From NCBI RefSeq assembly GCF_014639235.1, contig NZ_BMFU01000002.1, positions 762,361 through 826,360 of the forward strand: a DNA stretch of 64,000 bases, written 5' to 3'. The position numbers and the translations under genes were made by a program. The DNA comes from Paenibacillus silvae. Its GTDB lineage: Bacteria > Bacillota > Bacilli > Paenibacillales > Paenibacillaceae. Shown piece by piece: positions 50,774 through 59,435 of this stretch; the first letter of the stretch is position 1, and every line of letters starts with the position of its first letter. The notes beneath the pieces were generated by a model. It had not been told where the DNA came from. It was given only the letters and a program-made list of their open reading frames with translations, and did not search any database.

Positions 50774-52825
50774 CTACTTCTGATGGATCTGGAAGATATC
50801 GCCAGCGTTACCGCCAAAAACGATAAATCCTTTCTTCGGAAGCTTGGTTGTCTGTTCACCAGTCGCGATGGAGAACTGCAGCACCTGACCTTGATCATCA
50901 TAAACCGCATAGCCGCCGTGCTCCGGAGAGTTCACTGTTATCGTTTTTTCTGCAGATTCCCCACCTATGGCATACCATCGTGCTTGACCGTTCGCTGGAA
51001 TGGTTGCAATCCCTGATTTTCCATCAAAAATCGGCCGAATGGCCTTTTCCGAGATATACTGCTGTCCGTTCTGGGTGAGAATTTCAGCATCTCGTTTCTT
51101 CGTTAATTCCAAGTCAAAAGCATCTCGGCCGTTCATGATCGGGATTTCAGCCACATTGACGCTGTGATTCACATCCGTAATTTTCGTCCCGCTTACATAG
51201 CCTTGCTCTGCGTTGACCTTGAAGCTTTTAATCAGCTGGGATGGAACCAGATAGAAAATCGATGTGATTTTTTCGTCCAGCGCAAAATATTGCAAACCGT
51301 TCCGTGCAGACCACTTCTCCTGGGTGACGGTATCCAGTTTGTTATGCTCCAGCTTCTGATAATCATACGTGCTCATCCCCATCTGTCCCAGTCCCGGCAA
51401 GCTAAGGTATCCTTGAACTTTCACATAGGTTTTGGCATTGTGTTCCTTCACAAAGCTCACCTTCACACTTCCGTCCTTGCTGGTAAAATACCCGTCACCT
51501 GTATACACATAACTTTGTTCAGCAACCAGTCCGCCCAGCATAGCTGGTAATGTGAATGCTGCATTCTGAATATCGATTTCCGTGGTTGCACCAACGGTCC
51601 CATACAAGCCGGAGTAATCATTCAGCTCATCAGGCATCTTGGTTTGAGCTGGCGCAGAGAAGGTGCGATCCGGTTTAATGTTATCAATGATGCCTTTTTC
51701 CTTCAGTACTTCCAGCAACACTTTCGTGGCAAACATCTGATCAAAGATGGAAGAACCACCCGAAGATAATACAGCCATGGAGATGTCATGCTCTGGAATT
51801 GTAATTAATGAAGCGTGATACATTATCGTATCGCCACCCTTGGTAAGTGCCTTAATGCCATACTCACTAAATGGAGCAAGCTCAACGGCATCCCAGCCAA
51901 GGCCGAAGTTGAACGAATTGATTTTGTCAGATACCCATATGCCTTTACGATATTCAGGACTTTGCATAGCCTTGACGGAAGCATCTGATAGAAGATCCGG
52001 GCGGTTGCCCATTAGTACCTCAGCAAATTGCGTTAACTCTTCAGCCGTTGAATAAAAACCACCAGTGCCGATGATATTTGCATTTTCAACAGGCATTTTC
52101 GGTTTGAATGTTGGCCAATAGGTCTCAGCTAACCTGTCTCTATTGAAAGAATCCAGCGGTGTTTTCGTTGAATCCAATTGCAACGGCTTGCTGATAAACC
52201 GTTCCACATATTTGCTGTAACTTAGCCCACTCACGCGCTCTACGAGAATCTCCAGCAATTGAAAGCCGTCATTACAATAGACCGAGTATTCGCCAGGCTT
52301 CGATTTGAGCCGTTCCGCCTGAAGTTTGTTCAGTAATTCATCATGGTTACGCGTGTCGTTATCATCAAACAGCATGCTGTTCCCATACTGCGATCCGTAT
52401 AACCCGGATGAATGGTTCATTAACATACGCGGTGTGATTTCTTTATAGCGGGAATCTGCCATTTTGAAATCGGTAATATACGTGGTAAGCGGCTGATCCA
52501 GGCCAACCTGACCAGAATCGACCAGCATCATAACCGCAGTTGTCACCACCATTTTGCTTACGGAGCCTATGCCGTACATGGTGTCTTTGTGCACGGCTTT
52601 CTGGCTTGCTTTGTCATGAAATCCAGCACCATCCGATAAAATAATTTCCCCTTCGTCCATAATGGCATATTGCAGGCTTGTGACACCGTAATTTTGAACC
52701 AGCATGTCAGCGATTTGTTTAGCTTTCCCTTGGATTGTCTGCTTTGCATCCGCCTGGGCTTTGACCCCGGATACAGGCATGATGACGAGCATGAAGGCAC
52801 ATAAAACCGTGATTATCCTTTTCAT
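50774..52825 (-). CDS. Secreted beta-lactamase-family serine hydrolase with C-terminal extension
   Basis: 683 residues. Signal peptide MKRIITVLCAFMLVIMPVSG, cleaved near residue 25. The hydrolase domain (40-390) has SVSK (SxxK) near residue 93, YCN (YxN) near 188 and a Gly-rich third motif around GLGWDAVELAPFSEYG. The remaining 290 residues are beta-rich and unlike any family I know, ending in a domain with ITVNSPEHGGYAVYDDQGQVLQF. Likely an extracellular esterase or peptidase acting on D-amino-acid peptides. Lies between a LytTR two-component pair and the second SDR gene; regulation by that pair is possible. Confidence 0.88.
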   Translation of the reverse strand: MKRIITVLCAFMLVIMPVSGVKAQADAKQTIQGKAKQIADMLVQNYGVTSLQYAIMDEGEIILSDGAGFHDKASQKAVHKDTMYGIGSVSKMVVTTAVMMLVDSGQVGLDQPLTTYITDFKMADSRYKEITPRMLMNHSSGLYGSQYGNSMLFDDNDTRNHDELLNKLQAERLKSKPGEYSVYCNDGFQLLEILVERVSGLSYSKYVERFISKPLQLDSTKTPLDSFNRDRLAETYWPTFKPKMPVENANIIGTGGFYSTAEELTQFAEVLMGNRPDLLSDASVKAMQSPEYRKGIWVSDKINSFNFGLGWDAVELAPFSEYGIKALTKGGDTIMYHASLITIPEHDISMAVLSSGGSSIFDQMFATKVLLEVLKEKGIIDNIKPDRTFSAPAQTKMPDELNDYSGLYGTVGATTEIDIQNAAFTLPAMLGGLVAEQSYVYTGDGYFTSKDGSVKVSFVKEHNAKTYVKVQGYLSLPGLGQMGMSTYDYQKLEHNKLDTVTQEKWSARNGLQYFALDEKITSIFYLVPSQLIKSFKVNAEQGYVSGTKITDVNHSVNVAEIPIMNGRDAFDLELTKKRDAEILTQNGQQYISEKAIRPIFDGKSGIATIPANGQARWYAIGGESAEKTITVNSPEHGGYAVYDDQGQVLQFSIATGEQTTKLPKKGFIVFGGNAGDIFQIHQK

Positions 52826-52911
52826 TCAGACTTCCTCCTTTGGATAGATATACATGAATGGATTCATCATACCCGGCCAAGGCGTTGCCTGCGGAAAAGA
52901 ACCCCGAATGG

Positions 52912-52948
52912 AAAAAAACAACCCCTGAACGACAGTTCAGACGTTGTT
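52912..52948 (-). terminator. Terminator overlapping the LytTR-kinase stop codon
   Basis: Minus strand: AACAAC-GT-CTGAAC pairs with GTTCAG-GG-GTTGTT around a 4-nt loop, then a run of Ts. The kinase TGA lies in the stem. Confidence 0.85.
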
Positions 52949-54235
52949 TGTGTTGTAAGGAAGAACAACCATGTTGTTAAACGATCGCTGCCCTTGCTCA
53001 ATGGTCATGTGCCCTCCATATTTGCTGCATATTCTGGATATATTGGTCAGGCCAAAACCATGAAATTCTGAATCCGTTTTGTCACTTTTCAGATTAGCTT
53101 GCGGTTGAGACGTATGATTCATAATCTGGATTACCAGTGCAGTAGCTGTAGAATGAATGGACACTAACATATAGCGATCTTCGGCAATCCGTACTTTTTT
53201 GGATGCTTCAACAGCATTATCCAGAATGTTGCCAAGCACCACACACAAGTCGTATCGTTCAATGCCTACATGCTGGGAATGCAGCTGTATGCGCGTATCA
53301 ACCCGAATTCCGTTTGCCTGCCCAACCGCCAGCGTATTTGTAACCAGAGCATCGATGACCAGATTACCGCTATTCACTCGTTGGTAAGCATGTTCGATCG
53401 CATTCAAGGTTACATGCATATGCTCAGTTGCTGCTGTTAACTCATTGCGTTTCACACATTCTTCGATATATAAAAACTGTTGATTGATATCGTGGATAAT
53501 ACTTTTAATGCTCTTGAAACTGTGTACGGTCTTCTCATAATTGGCATCCTGATAATCCATCTGCCGCTGCAATTGTTCATTCTCATGAGCAAGCTGCGCT
53601 CTCTCTACGACATTATCGAACACATACACAATGAACACGTTGAGAAAAAGGGAACCCAGGACCGAAAAAATATAATAGATATTTTTTTCGCTATATATTG
53701 AAATGACATTAATCTGGTACACCGTAATCACAGTGACGATCAAAAATAAAAGATAAGACCGATAATGCACACCAAAGCTCCTGCGTTTGGCAATGAGATG
53801 AACGATGGGAATTACAACAAACATGATACTGCATCCTAACAGTAGAACTTTGGAGAACAGCCATATAGCTTCCGGGCCATAGACAGCCTCTTTAAGGTAG
53901 TCGATGCCGTCAATCACACTTACAACATAAACTGAAATGATATTTACAATTGTTAGTAATGCTGCATACATTACCGTAAACATAATCTTCAGCTTCAATT
54001 CTACCCGGTAGGAATGTGCCAAAGTAAAAATAAAGATCAAAGCAAGTGCAGTCGAAAGAACAGAAGGTAACCGTATAGCCAGATACAAGAAATTTAACAG
54101 GACAAAGACAATTAAATAGATTGTTCTGCGAGATTTGCGTCTGGTCTTGCCCAGCACAGAATCAAAATAATAATTCGCTTGAAAGGTCATGAGCAGGGTC
54201 ATAAAAATGACGGGTACCAGATGCAGGATATTCAT
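52937..54235 (-). CDS. GHKL sensor histidine kinase (AgrC/NatK-like)
   Basis: 432 residues. Six hydrophobic helices in the first 220 residues, no large extracellular domain, then a coiled coil (VVERAQLAHENEQLQRQMDYQDANYEK). Phospho-acceptor His in SIKSIIHDINQQFLYIEE and N-box CVVLGNILDNAVEAS, with FHGFGLTNISRICSKYGGHM as the G-box; this layout is that of peptide- or lipid-sensing LytTR-partner kinases. Follows the response regulator gene by 1 bp. No AgrD-like peptide gene was found nearby. Confidence 0.9.
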   Translation of the reverse strand: MNILHLVPVIFMTLLMTFQANYYFDSVLGKTRRKSRRTIYLIVFVLLNFLYLAIRLPSVLSTALALIFIFTLAHSYRVELKLKIMFTVMYAALLTIVNIISVYVVSVIDGIDYLKEAVYGPEAIWLFSKVLLLGCSIMFVVIPIVHLIAKRRSFGVHYRSYLLFLIVTVITVYQINVISIYSEKNIYYIFSVLGSLFLNVFIVYVFDNVVERAQLAHENEQLQRQMDYQDANYEKTVHSFKSIKSIIHDINQQFLYIEECVKRNELTAATEHMHVTLNAIEHAYQRVNSGNLVIDALVTNTLAVGQANGIRVDTRIQLHSQHVGIERYDLCVVLGNILDNAVEASKKVRIAEDRYMLVSIHSTATALVIQIMNHTSQPQANLKSDKTDSEFHGFGLTNISRICSKYGGHMTIEQGQRSFNNMVVLPYNTNNV

Positions 54236-54236
54236 C

Positions 54237-54977
54237 TTACTGAGCCCTCATGATCATATATTTGGTATACGTATCCTTGACTTCTTTGATTTTGGAACGG
54301 CCTATGGGCAATGAGGTTCCATCCAGCATTGTTACTTGTGACCCCGTAAACTTGTGAACATGCATCAGATTGATAAGAATGGAGCGATGAATCTGCATAA
54401 AACCATGCTCTTTCAGCGTGGCAGCATAAGTCGATAAAATACCTTTTGTTTCATAGGCGTGATTACTAGTGATCACCTTTAGCTTGTTTTTAACCGTGAG
54501 GCTTTTGATGACCTCAATCCATAAAATATCTTCATATTTCAGCATCAAATCATCGTAATCCGATTTAATCACAACGTACTTTTTATCCATAGCTTGAAAA
54601 TACTGATGAAGTTTGACCAGCTTCTCTTCCAGTACGCTCTCCTGAATGGGCTTGATCAAATATTGAAACGTCATGACATCGAAACTTTGAACCATATACT
54701 CGGGATAACTGGTCAGAAACATGATCTGCACATCCATGATCCTCATTTTCCTGATTTCATTTGCTGTCTGTATACCATTCATCCCGCCCATCTCAACATC
54801 AAGAATAAGCAGATGAAACGTATCCCCATGGTCCTTATAATATGTGATGAGCTCTTCTCCCGAGCTGAACATCATGGTATGAAACTCCATATCCGTTTTG
54901 AGGGAGATTTTGGCCAGCATGTTTTTTACAATTTGCCTCTGCTGTACATCATCATCACATATGGCTATATGGTACAT
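54237..54977 (-). CDS. LytTR-family response regulator
   Basis: 246 residues. Receiver domain with acidic pocket CDDD at 7-10, phospho-acceptor Asp60 in LLILDVEMGGMNG and Lys in YLIKPIQE; C-terminal LytTR DNA-binding domain from about 140 (YEDILWIEVIKSLTVKNKLKV, HGFMQIHRSILINLMHVHKF, LDGTSLPIGRSKIKEVKDTYTKYM). Probably controls the downstream kinase operon and perhaps the serine hydrolase gene. Target sites were not identified. Confidence 0.92.
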   Translation of the reverse strand: MYHIAICDDDVQQRQIVKNMLAKISLKTDMEFHTMMFSSGEELITYYKDHGDTFHLLILDVEMGGMNGIQTANEIRKMRIMDVQIMFLTSYPEYMVQSFDVMTFQYLIKPIQESVLEEKLVKLHQYFQAMDKKYVVIKSDYDDLMLKYEDILWIEVIKSLTVKNKLKVITSNHAYETKGILSTYAATLKEHGFMQIHRSILINLMHVHKFTGSQVTMLDGTSLPIGRSKIKEVKDTYTKYMIMRAQ

Positions 54978-55136
54978 TTAATCCCGCCTTTCGTTAATGC
55001 AGATCCATTCAGTCATTCTATTAATATACTATGTTGCCTTCCGCAGTAACAGAAATAAGGACGAAGTGCATACAGCAGACCCTGAGCAGCAAAAATTGCA
55101 GGGTTGGGCTCTGCTGAGCCATAACCCAGAACACAG

Positions 55137-55174
55137 GAAAAAGGACAATGCAGTGGTTTACACTGCCTCGTCCT
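55137..55174 (-). terminator. Terminator after the chimeric reading frame
   Basis: Minus strand: AGGAC-GAG-GCAGTG pairs with CACTGC-ATT-GTCCT around TAAAC, followed by TTTTCC. Confidence 0.82.
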
Positions 55175-55201
55175 GATTGTATATCTCTTTCAATTACAGG
55201 C

Positions 55202-55765
55202 TTAAAAAAGGGTTGGAACCATACCGCCATCCATGCGGATGGGTGATCCTCTGAAGCTTGAAGCGAATGGGCTGCATACAAAGGCAACCAATTTTCCGAT
55301 TTCAGCCGGCCTGATGAATCGCTGCAGCTCGGATTGAGGCAGATTTTTTTTCATAAAGTGAATTTCTTTGGCCTCGAAATCAAGCAATTCATCTACATAG
55401 ATGCTTTCGATGATGCTCTGAACATTCTCCGAAAGGGTTGGACCCGGAAGGATCGTATTCACGGTTACTTCTGTTCCGGCTGTGAGCTTGGACAGCGTTT
55501 TGGACAGAGACAACAGCATGCTCTTGGTCATGCAGTACTGCGGCATCTGACCCGACGGCATCATTGCTTCTGCCGTATCTCCAACAAGGCTGGAGTAAGC
55601 CTGCCATATGGAGAAATATTGTTCCTGAGTGACCTCGGATTCATGGATAGAGGAAGGAATCACATTGGCCTCTTCCGCGATATCGTGCATTGTAATGCCA
55701 AGTTGATTTAAACTATCCCAGAAGCCGGGATGTATTTTGATCCCGGGTGAAAAAGCAGCCTTCAT
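55202..55765 (-). pseudogene. Chimeric frame: AraC ligand-domain N-terminus fused to SDR C-terminal half
   Basis: 187 residues. Residues 1-67 (PGFWDSLNQLGITMHDIAEEA ... EQYFSIWQAYSSLVGDTAEAM) look like the N-terminal arabinose-binding-type domain of an AraC regulator. From about residue 69 (MPSGQMPQYCMTKSMLL, then VTVNTILPGPT and PAEIGKLVAFVCSP) it is the C-terminal half of an SDR with the YxxxK motif. The Rossmann cofactor motif and the AraC helix-turn-helix are both absent. A good AAAGGAG precedes the ATG. Most simply, an in-frame deletion removed the end of an araC gene and the start of an adjacent SDR gene; neither activity should remain. Confidence 0.75.
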
Positions 55766-55869
55766 GGTTATAAACTCCTTTGTTATCTGTCAGGGAATTC
55801 AGCTTCTATCTTACCCTCTATATAGCAAAACACGACTGACCAACAGTGGTCAATCGTGTCTATATACGA

Positions 55870-56475
55870 CTATTCGATAAGTGCGGCCTTGATTAATGCA
55901 TTGACCCTTGAGTTATAGAGCAACCCGATATGAGTCACCAGATTAACCGAAACATTGTTCGCGCCGTCCAGCCTGGACAAGGCAGGCGATACAATGGTAT
56001 CACTCGTTGAATAGATCGAGGTCACTCTAATGCCGTCTGGTGCTCTGCTTGTTGTCAGTCGATTCGCCCCGCCCAGCGTAATCAGTTTATCCACTTTATC
56101 TATGCCACCACGGTTTAATATGTAATACAGGCTGTTGGCTCCGCCCATACTATGAGCAACGATATGGACTTTGGAATGCCCCGTTTGGCGAAGCACATCA
56201 TCCACAAATCGACTGATTGCCGCAGAATTTAACAGTTGATTCCCAGCTTTGCTCGGGAGATCAATGGCAAATAATTCATCACTTGACCATCCCTCTCCCC
56301 GCAGATATCTCTCAATTAAAGCAAAATTGCTGTCTGACCCGGTTAAACCGTGGACAAAAACGATTGGCGTGCGTTCAGTTGCAGCAGAAGCCTTCAAACT
56401 CTGTCCCATGCCAGGCAAAGTAAAAATAAAGACCATGCTCATACAAACCATTAGCAGCAGCTTTAACTTTCTCAA
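55870..56475 (-). CDS. Secreted lipase, LipA/subfamily I.4-like
   Basis: 201 residues, close in size to B. subtilis LipA. Starts at TTG, 9 nt after AGGAGG; an ATG three codons earlier directly abuts the site and is unlikely. Signal peptide LRKLKLLLMVCMSMVFIFTL, cleaved near ASA. Mature alpha/beta hydrolase: oxyanion region VFVHGLTGSDSNF, nucleophile elbow VAHSMGGANS (AHSMG, Ala in place of the first Gly as in LipA), acid Asp in STSDTIVSP and His in VTHIGLL. No lid is apparent. Confidence 0.9.
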   Translation of the reverse strand: MRKLKLLLMVCMSMVFIFTLPGMGQSLKASAATERTPIVFVHGLTGSDSNFALIERYLRGEGWSSDELFAIDLPSKAGNQLLNSAAISRFVDDVLRQTGHSKVHIVAHSMGGANSLYYILNRGGIDKVDKLITLGGANRLTTSRAPDGIRVTSIYSTSDTIVSPALSRLDGANNVSVNLVTHIGLLYNSRVNALIKAALIE

Positions 56476-56643
56476 AAAGATCATCCTCCTGTGAAATGAG
56501 ATATCCATATTTTACAATTTTAAAATTGGAAATAAAATGGAACTTTAGTCTCATTTCACCAATTGAGCACGATGTTTACTTCTAATACTTTTGTCGAAGC
56601 AGCGCTAAGGTTTTTAACTTACTTGACTCATTATACTGCCTGA

Positions 56644-56952
56644 CTACCCCTCCACGATATCTGCATGCAGATGGGACGCTACTTCCATCATCACCGGAAC
56701 GATTGACTCATTCGAAATAGTAACGTATAACTCCCCCATATATAATCGGAACGGATACTGTTGTCCTTCATGCTCCCACATAAAGAAATCCCCTTCAATG
56801 GTCATCGTACTCTCCGCTCTAACGATATTCAGTACTGTGGAATAAGTAAATTCCCGCTTGGAGGCAAAATAAGCTTTGCATTCTTCCAGAGAGATTTGTT
56901 GTTCCGCATTGTTTTCCTGCAACGATCTGGTTATTTTAAAGCGCTGATTCAT
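56644..56952 (-). CDS. Conserved-looking small protein, function unknown
   Basis: 102 residues, acidic, no signal or membrane segment. Contains YSTVLNIVRAESTMTIEGDFFMWEHEGQQYPFRLYMGELYVTI, a compact beta-sheet pattern; I do not recognise the family. GGGGGC lies about 9 nt before the ATG. Stands between the lipase gene and a plus-strand gene. Confidence 0.6.
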   Translation of the reverse strand: MNQRFKITRSLQENNAEQQISLEECKAYFASKREFTYSTVLNIVRAESTMTIEGDFFMWEHEGQQYPFRLYMGELYVTISNESIVPVMMEVASHLHADIVEG

Positions 56953-57156
56953 TTTGTTATGCCCCCAACTTCATTTAATTTGTGTTTTCAATTTCAAATC
57001 ATAACAACGTATTTTCTCATTTCATCCTGGCTATGTCAAAGTACACGTCAAGATTGTTGATATGCAACCTCAATTAGATCATCATGAGCGCTCGTCCATG
57101 CGAACTTGCTCACATTGAATATAGTATTCTATCTCATTGATAAGGAGGAATATTAC

Positions 57157-57582
57157 ATGACCAAGTTTCTTGATGAGAGAATGTCAGTGAATGCAGATAC
57201 TTTTAACTCCATTGCCACTCCTATTCCAGTCATTAATACACCTACGTTATTTGCACAGATCGGGTTATTGACTGCAGGCTCAGGCTCCAATCCGAGAGTT
57301 TCTCTGAAAGGCACGATAACAGTCGAGCTTCCACGCGCTCTTTTTCAAGTCCGAATTACGATTGTACGAGGTACTGCCGCAACCGATCCTCTCATTTATT
57401 CCGCCAATCACACGTATGGCCTGGATGGATTACTTGTGCCCGAGGTTATCATGTTTGCTACCACTGACTATAATCCCCCTATTGCTCCACAGCTAACCTA
57501 TACTGCATTTATCAGTACCAATCTGCTTGGTACCATCCGGGTAGGTCCCGAAAATTTTGATGGATTTATCGTATCAGATTAA
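57157..57582 (+). CDS. Small beta-rich protein, possibly spore-surface
   Basis: 141 residues, no signal peptide. The sequence (VSLKGTITVELPRALFQVRITIVRGTAATDPLIYSANHTYG ... YTAFISTNLLGTIRVGPENFDGFIVSD) predicts a beta-sandwich like those of exosporium or coat surface proteins; this is a fold impression, not a family match. AAGGAGG lies 8 nt before the ATG; 17 residues of upstream frame are not used. Monocistronic. Confidence 0.6.
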   Translation: MTKFLDERMSVNADTFNSIATPIPVINTPTLFAQIGLLTAGSGSNPRVSLKGTITVELPRALFQVRITIVRGTAATDPLIYSANHTYGLDGLLVPEVIMFATTDYNPPIAPQLTYTAFISTNLLGTIRVGPENFDGFIVSD

Positions 57583-57795
57583 GCTTGGGTTATGACCTCC
57601 CTATACTCTCTCGTATTGGAACAATATGAAAATTTTGTTATGATAGAATTGCTAGTACCTATGATCTATAAACTTGCAAGAATTAATTAATAGACTTGTA
57701 GAACATAATGCTGAGTCGATTTCAGATCAATTATATGTGTTCTTATTGGATTCATGGAGTATACGAAAACAACCACACCTGGAGGTCCATTAATC

Positions 57796-59076
57796 ATGTT
57801 GATGCAACGTACTGGAAAAATCGCTGTTACAGCCTTGCTGACTCTGTCCATGATGGGCAGCATACCCGCAACCCATGCCGATAAACTTCTTGCCGCTCCC
57901 GCCATTTCCGTTCAACTGGATCAAGTACCGTTGAAGTTCGATGCTGCGCCGCGTATTGATCATGGGGTAACCTATGTTCCATTCCGCACAGTCGGAGAAG
58001 CTCTTGGCATAGATATTAACTGGAACAGCAAGACACAGACCGTAACTGCAGTGAACACATCGAAAGGAAAAACAACGAAGGTTGTGCTTCAGGTGGGAAG
58101 CAAGACCGCCACTGTAAATGGTACCAAAGTGCAGCTTGCTGCTGCCCCTGTGCAGCGTGAGGGTCGTGTGCTCATTCCGCTCAGCTCGTTCAGCAGCCAG
58201 TTCGGTGTACGTACTGGATGGAATCAGGCTACACGAACGGTTTCCATGGTATCACCTCAGCGAGAGATGCACCTTAGAGCATTCTATGCCGTAAAATCAT
58301 ACCACGAGATTGATCTGTTACCCTCTATGAATTCGGTTGCTTTTGGCTGGAGCCGGATTGATCGGGATGGTGAGTTTACACTGGAAGGCAAAGAATATCA
58401 GATTCCGCCCGCTGCTGGTGAAGTCACACCTGAATCTATCGTAGCTGGTGCCACTGAACAGCAAATTCAGCCGAGCCTGATGGTTTATGCGCTTGATGGA
58501 AACGGAGAATTAACGAAAATGCTGAGTGACAGCACGCTACGGCAAAAATCGATGGATGGCATTCAAGCAGCTGTACAGGAGTATGGCTTTGGCGGTGTGG
58601 TGCTTGATTTTGAGGGACTTGGCTTCAAGCTGGATGCATCCCAGCAGCAGCAATTGCTTAATCAATATGTAAAGCAGCTCAGAGAGGTGCTTCCGTCCAA
58701 CATCAGCATTTCTCTGGCCCTTCCTCCGCTTAATAGTGCTTATAAAGGATACGACTACAAAACACTTGCGTCCATAGCGGACGACCTTATCATTATGGCG
58801 TATCAATACAATCCTGTGGGGACTAAGGCCCAAGTGCCTGAACCGAACAGTCTGGTCGATCAAGCCATACAGCTTGCGCTGCAGGCGGGTGCACCGAAAG
58901 AGAAGTTGCTGCTCGGTATTAATTTGAACAGTGAAACATCTTCATCCGTGAACGACAAGCTGGGACTTGCCAAACGTTACGATGTTAAAGGAGCCGCCTT
59001 CTGGCGACTAGGTATATTCCGCTTGCACGGTTCAGGAATGGAAGATGCCATCCATGACTCTGTTGTCAAAGAATAG
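57796..59076 (+). CDS. Secreted stalk-domain protein with GH18-type barrel
   Basis: 426 residues. Signal peptide up to about residue 30. Residues 35-155 are two copper-amine-oxidase-N-terminal (stalk) modules: VQLDQVPLKFDAAPRIDHGVTYVPFRTVGEALG and TATVNGTKVQLAAAPVQREGRVLIPLSSFSSQFG. From about 165 a GH18-like barrel follows, with FGGVVLDFEGLGF in place of DGxxxDxE, SISLALPPLNSAYKGYDYKTLASIADDLIIMAYQYNP, and the terminal KGAAFWRLG. It resembles YaaH/YkvQ-type peptidoglycan or spore-cortex glycosidases. GGAGG lies 10 nt before the ATG. Close to the ger operon, convergent. Confidence 0.85.
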   Translation: MLMQRTGKIAVTALLTLSMMGSIPATHADKLLAAPAISVQLDQVPLKFDAAPRIDHGVTYVPFRTVGEALGIDINWNSKTQTVTAVNTSKGKTTKVVLQVGSKTATVNGTKVQLAAAPVQREGRVLIPLSSFSSQFGVRTGWNQATRTVSMVSPQREMHLRAFYAVKSYHEIDLLPSMNSVAFGWSRIDRDGEFTLEGKEYQIPPAAGEVTPESIVAGATEQQIQPSLMVYALDGNGELTKMLSDSTLRQKSMDGIQAAVQEYGFGGVVLDFEGLGFKLDASQQQQLLNQYVKQLREVLPSNISISLALPPLNSAYKGYDYKTLASIADDLIIMAYQYNPVGTKAQVPEPNSLVDQAIQLALQAGAPKEKLLLGINLNSETSSSVNDKLGLAKRYDVKGAAFWRLGIFRLHGSGMEDAIHDSVVKE

Positions 59077-59111
59077 TTAACCCTCAACCCGCAATTATAT
59101 GTAAATACAGC

Positions 59112-59147
59112 GGAGAATCACATGTCGATACGAACGTGTGATTCTCC
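59112..59147 (+). terminator. Hairpin between the GH18-type gene and the ger operon
   Basis: GGAGAATCACA pairs perfectly with TGTGATTCTCC around a 14-nt loop, followed by TTT. It lies between convergent genes. Confidence 0.75.
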
Positions 59148-59165
59148 TTTGCATGTAGTATTTTT

Positions 59166-59387
59166 TTATTTCAGCGCCTTGTCCACACCACCAAATAACA
59201 GCTTGACTACTGCACCCGGTCCCGGCAAACTTGGATCAAAGAGCAGCAGGATACCAATAACCGCGCTAATTGCTGTAATCCCTCCTGTAATCCACCTGAC
59301 CTTGTTCTCTTCACTATTTTTCCATTCGACATATATGATGGTTGCTGCCAACAGCAGCAACCCAAGAACCGAGCCAAGCTTGACCAT
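59166..59387 (-). CDS. Small two-helix membrane protein at the end of the ger operon
   Basis: 73 residues, two predicted helices (LGSVLGLLLLAATIIYVEW and WITGGITAISAVIGILLLF). GGGAG lies before the ATG. It follows gerC by about 48 bp, so it is likely co-transcribed with the receptor genes, where small accessory (GerD/GerQ-like or GerAD-type) membrane proteins occur. Role not known. Confidence 0.7.
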   Translation of the reverse strand: MVKLGSVLGLLLLAATIIYVEWKNSEENKVRWITGGITAISAVIGILLLFDPSLPGPGAVVKLLFGGVDKALK

Positions 59388-59435
59388 GACACTCCCTGCC
59401 TTTCCTGTATCTGAACTTCTTAAATGGATCTATGC

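Noticed and set aside
52937..55200. An agr-like peptide quorum system
   Set aside because: The kinase and LytTR regulator are of the right kind, but no AgrB-like protease or short amphipathic pro-peptide gene was found around them.
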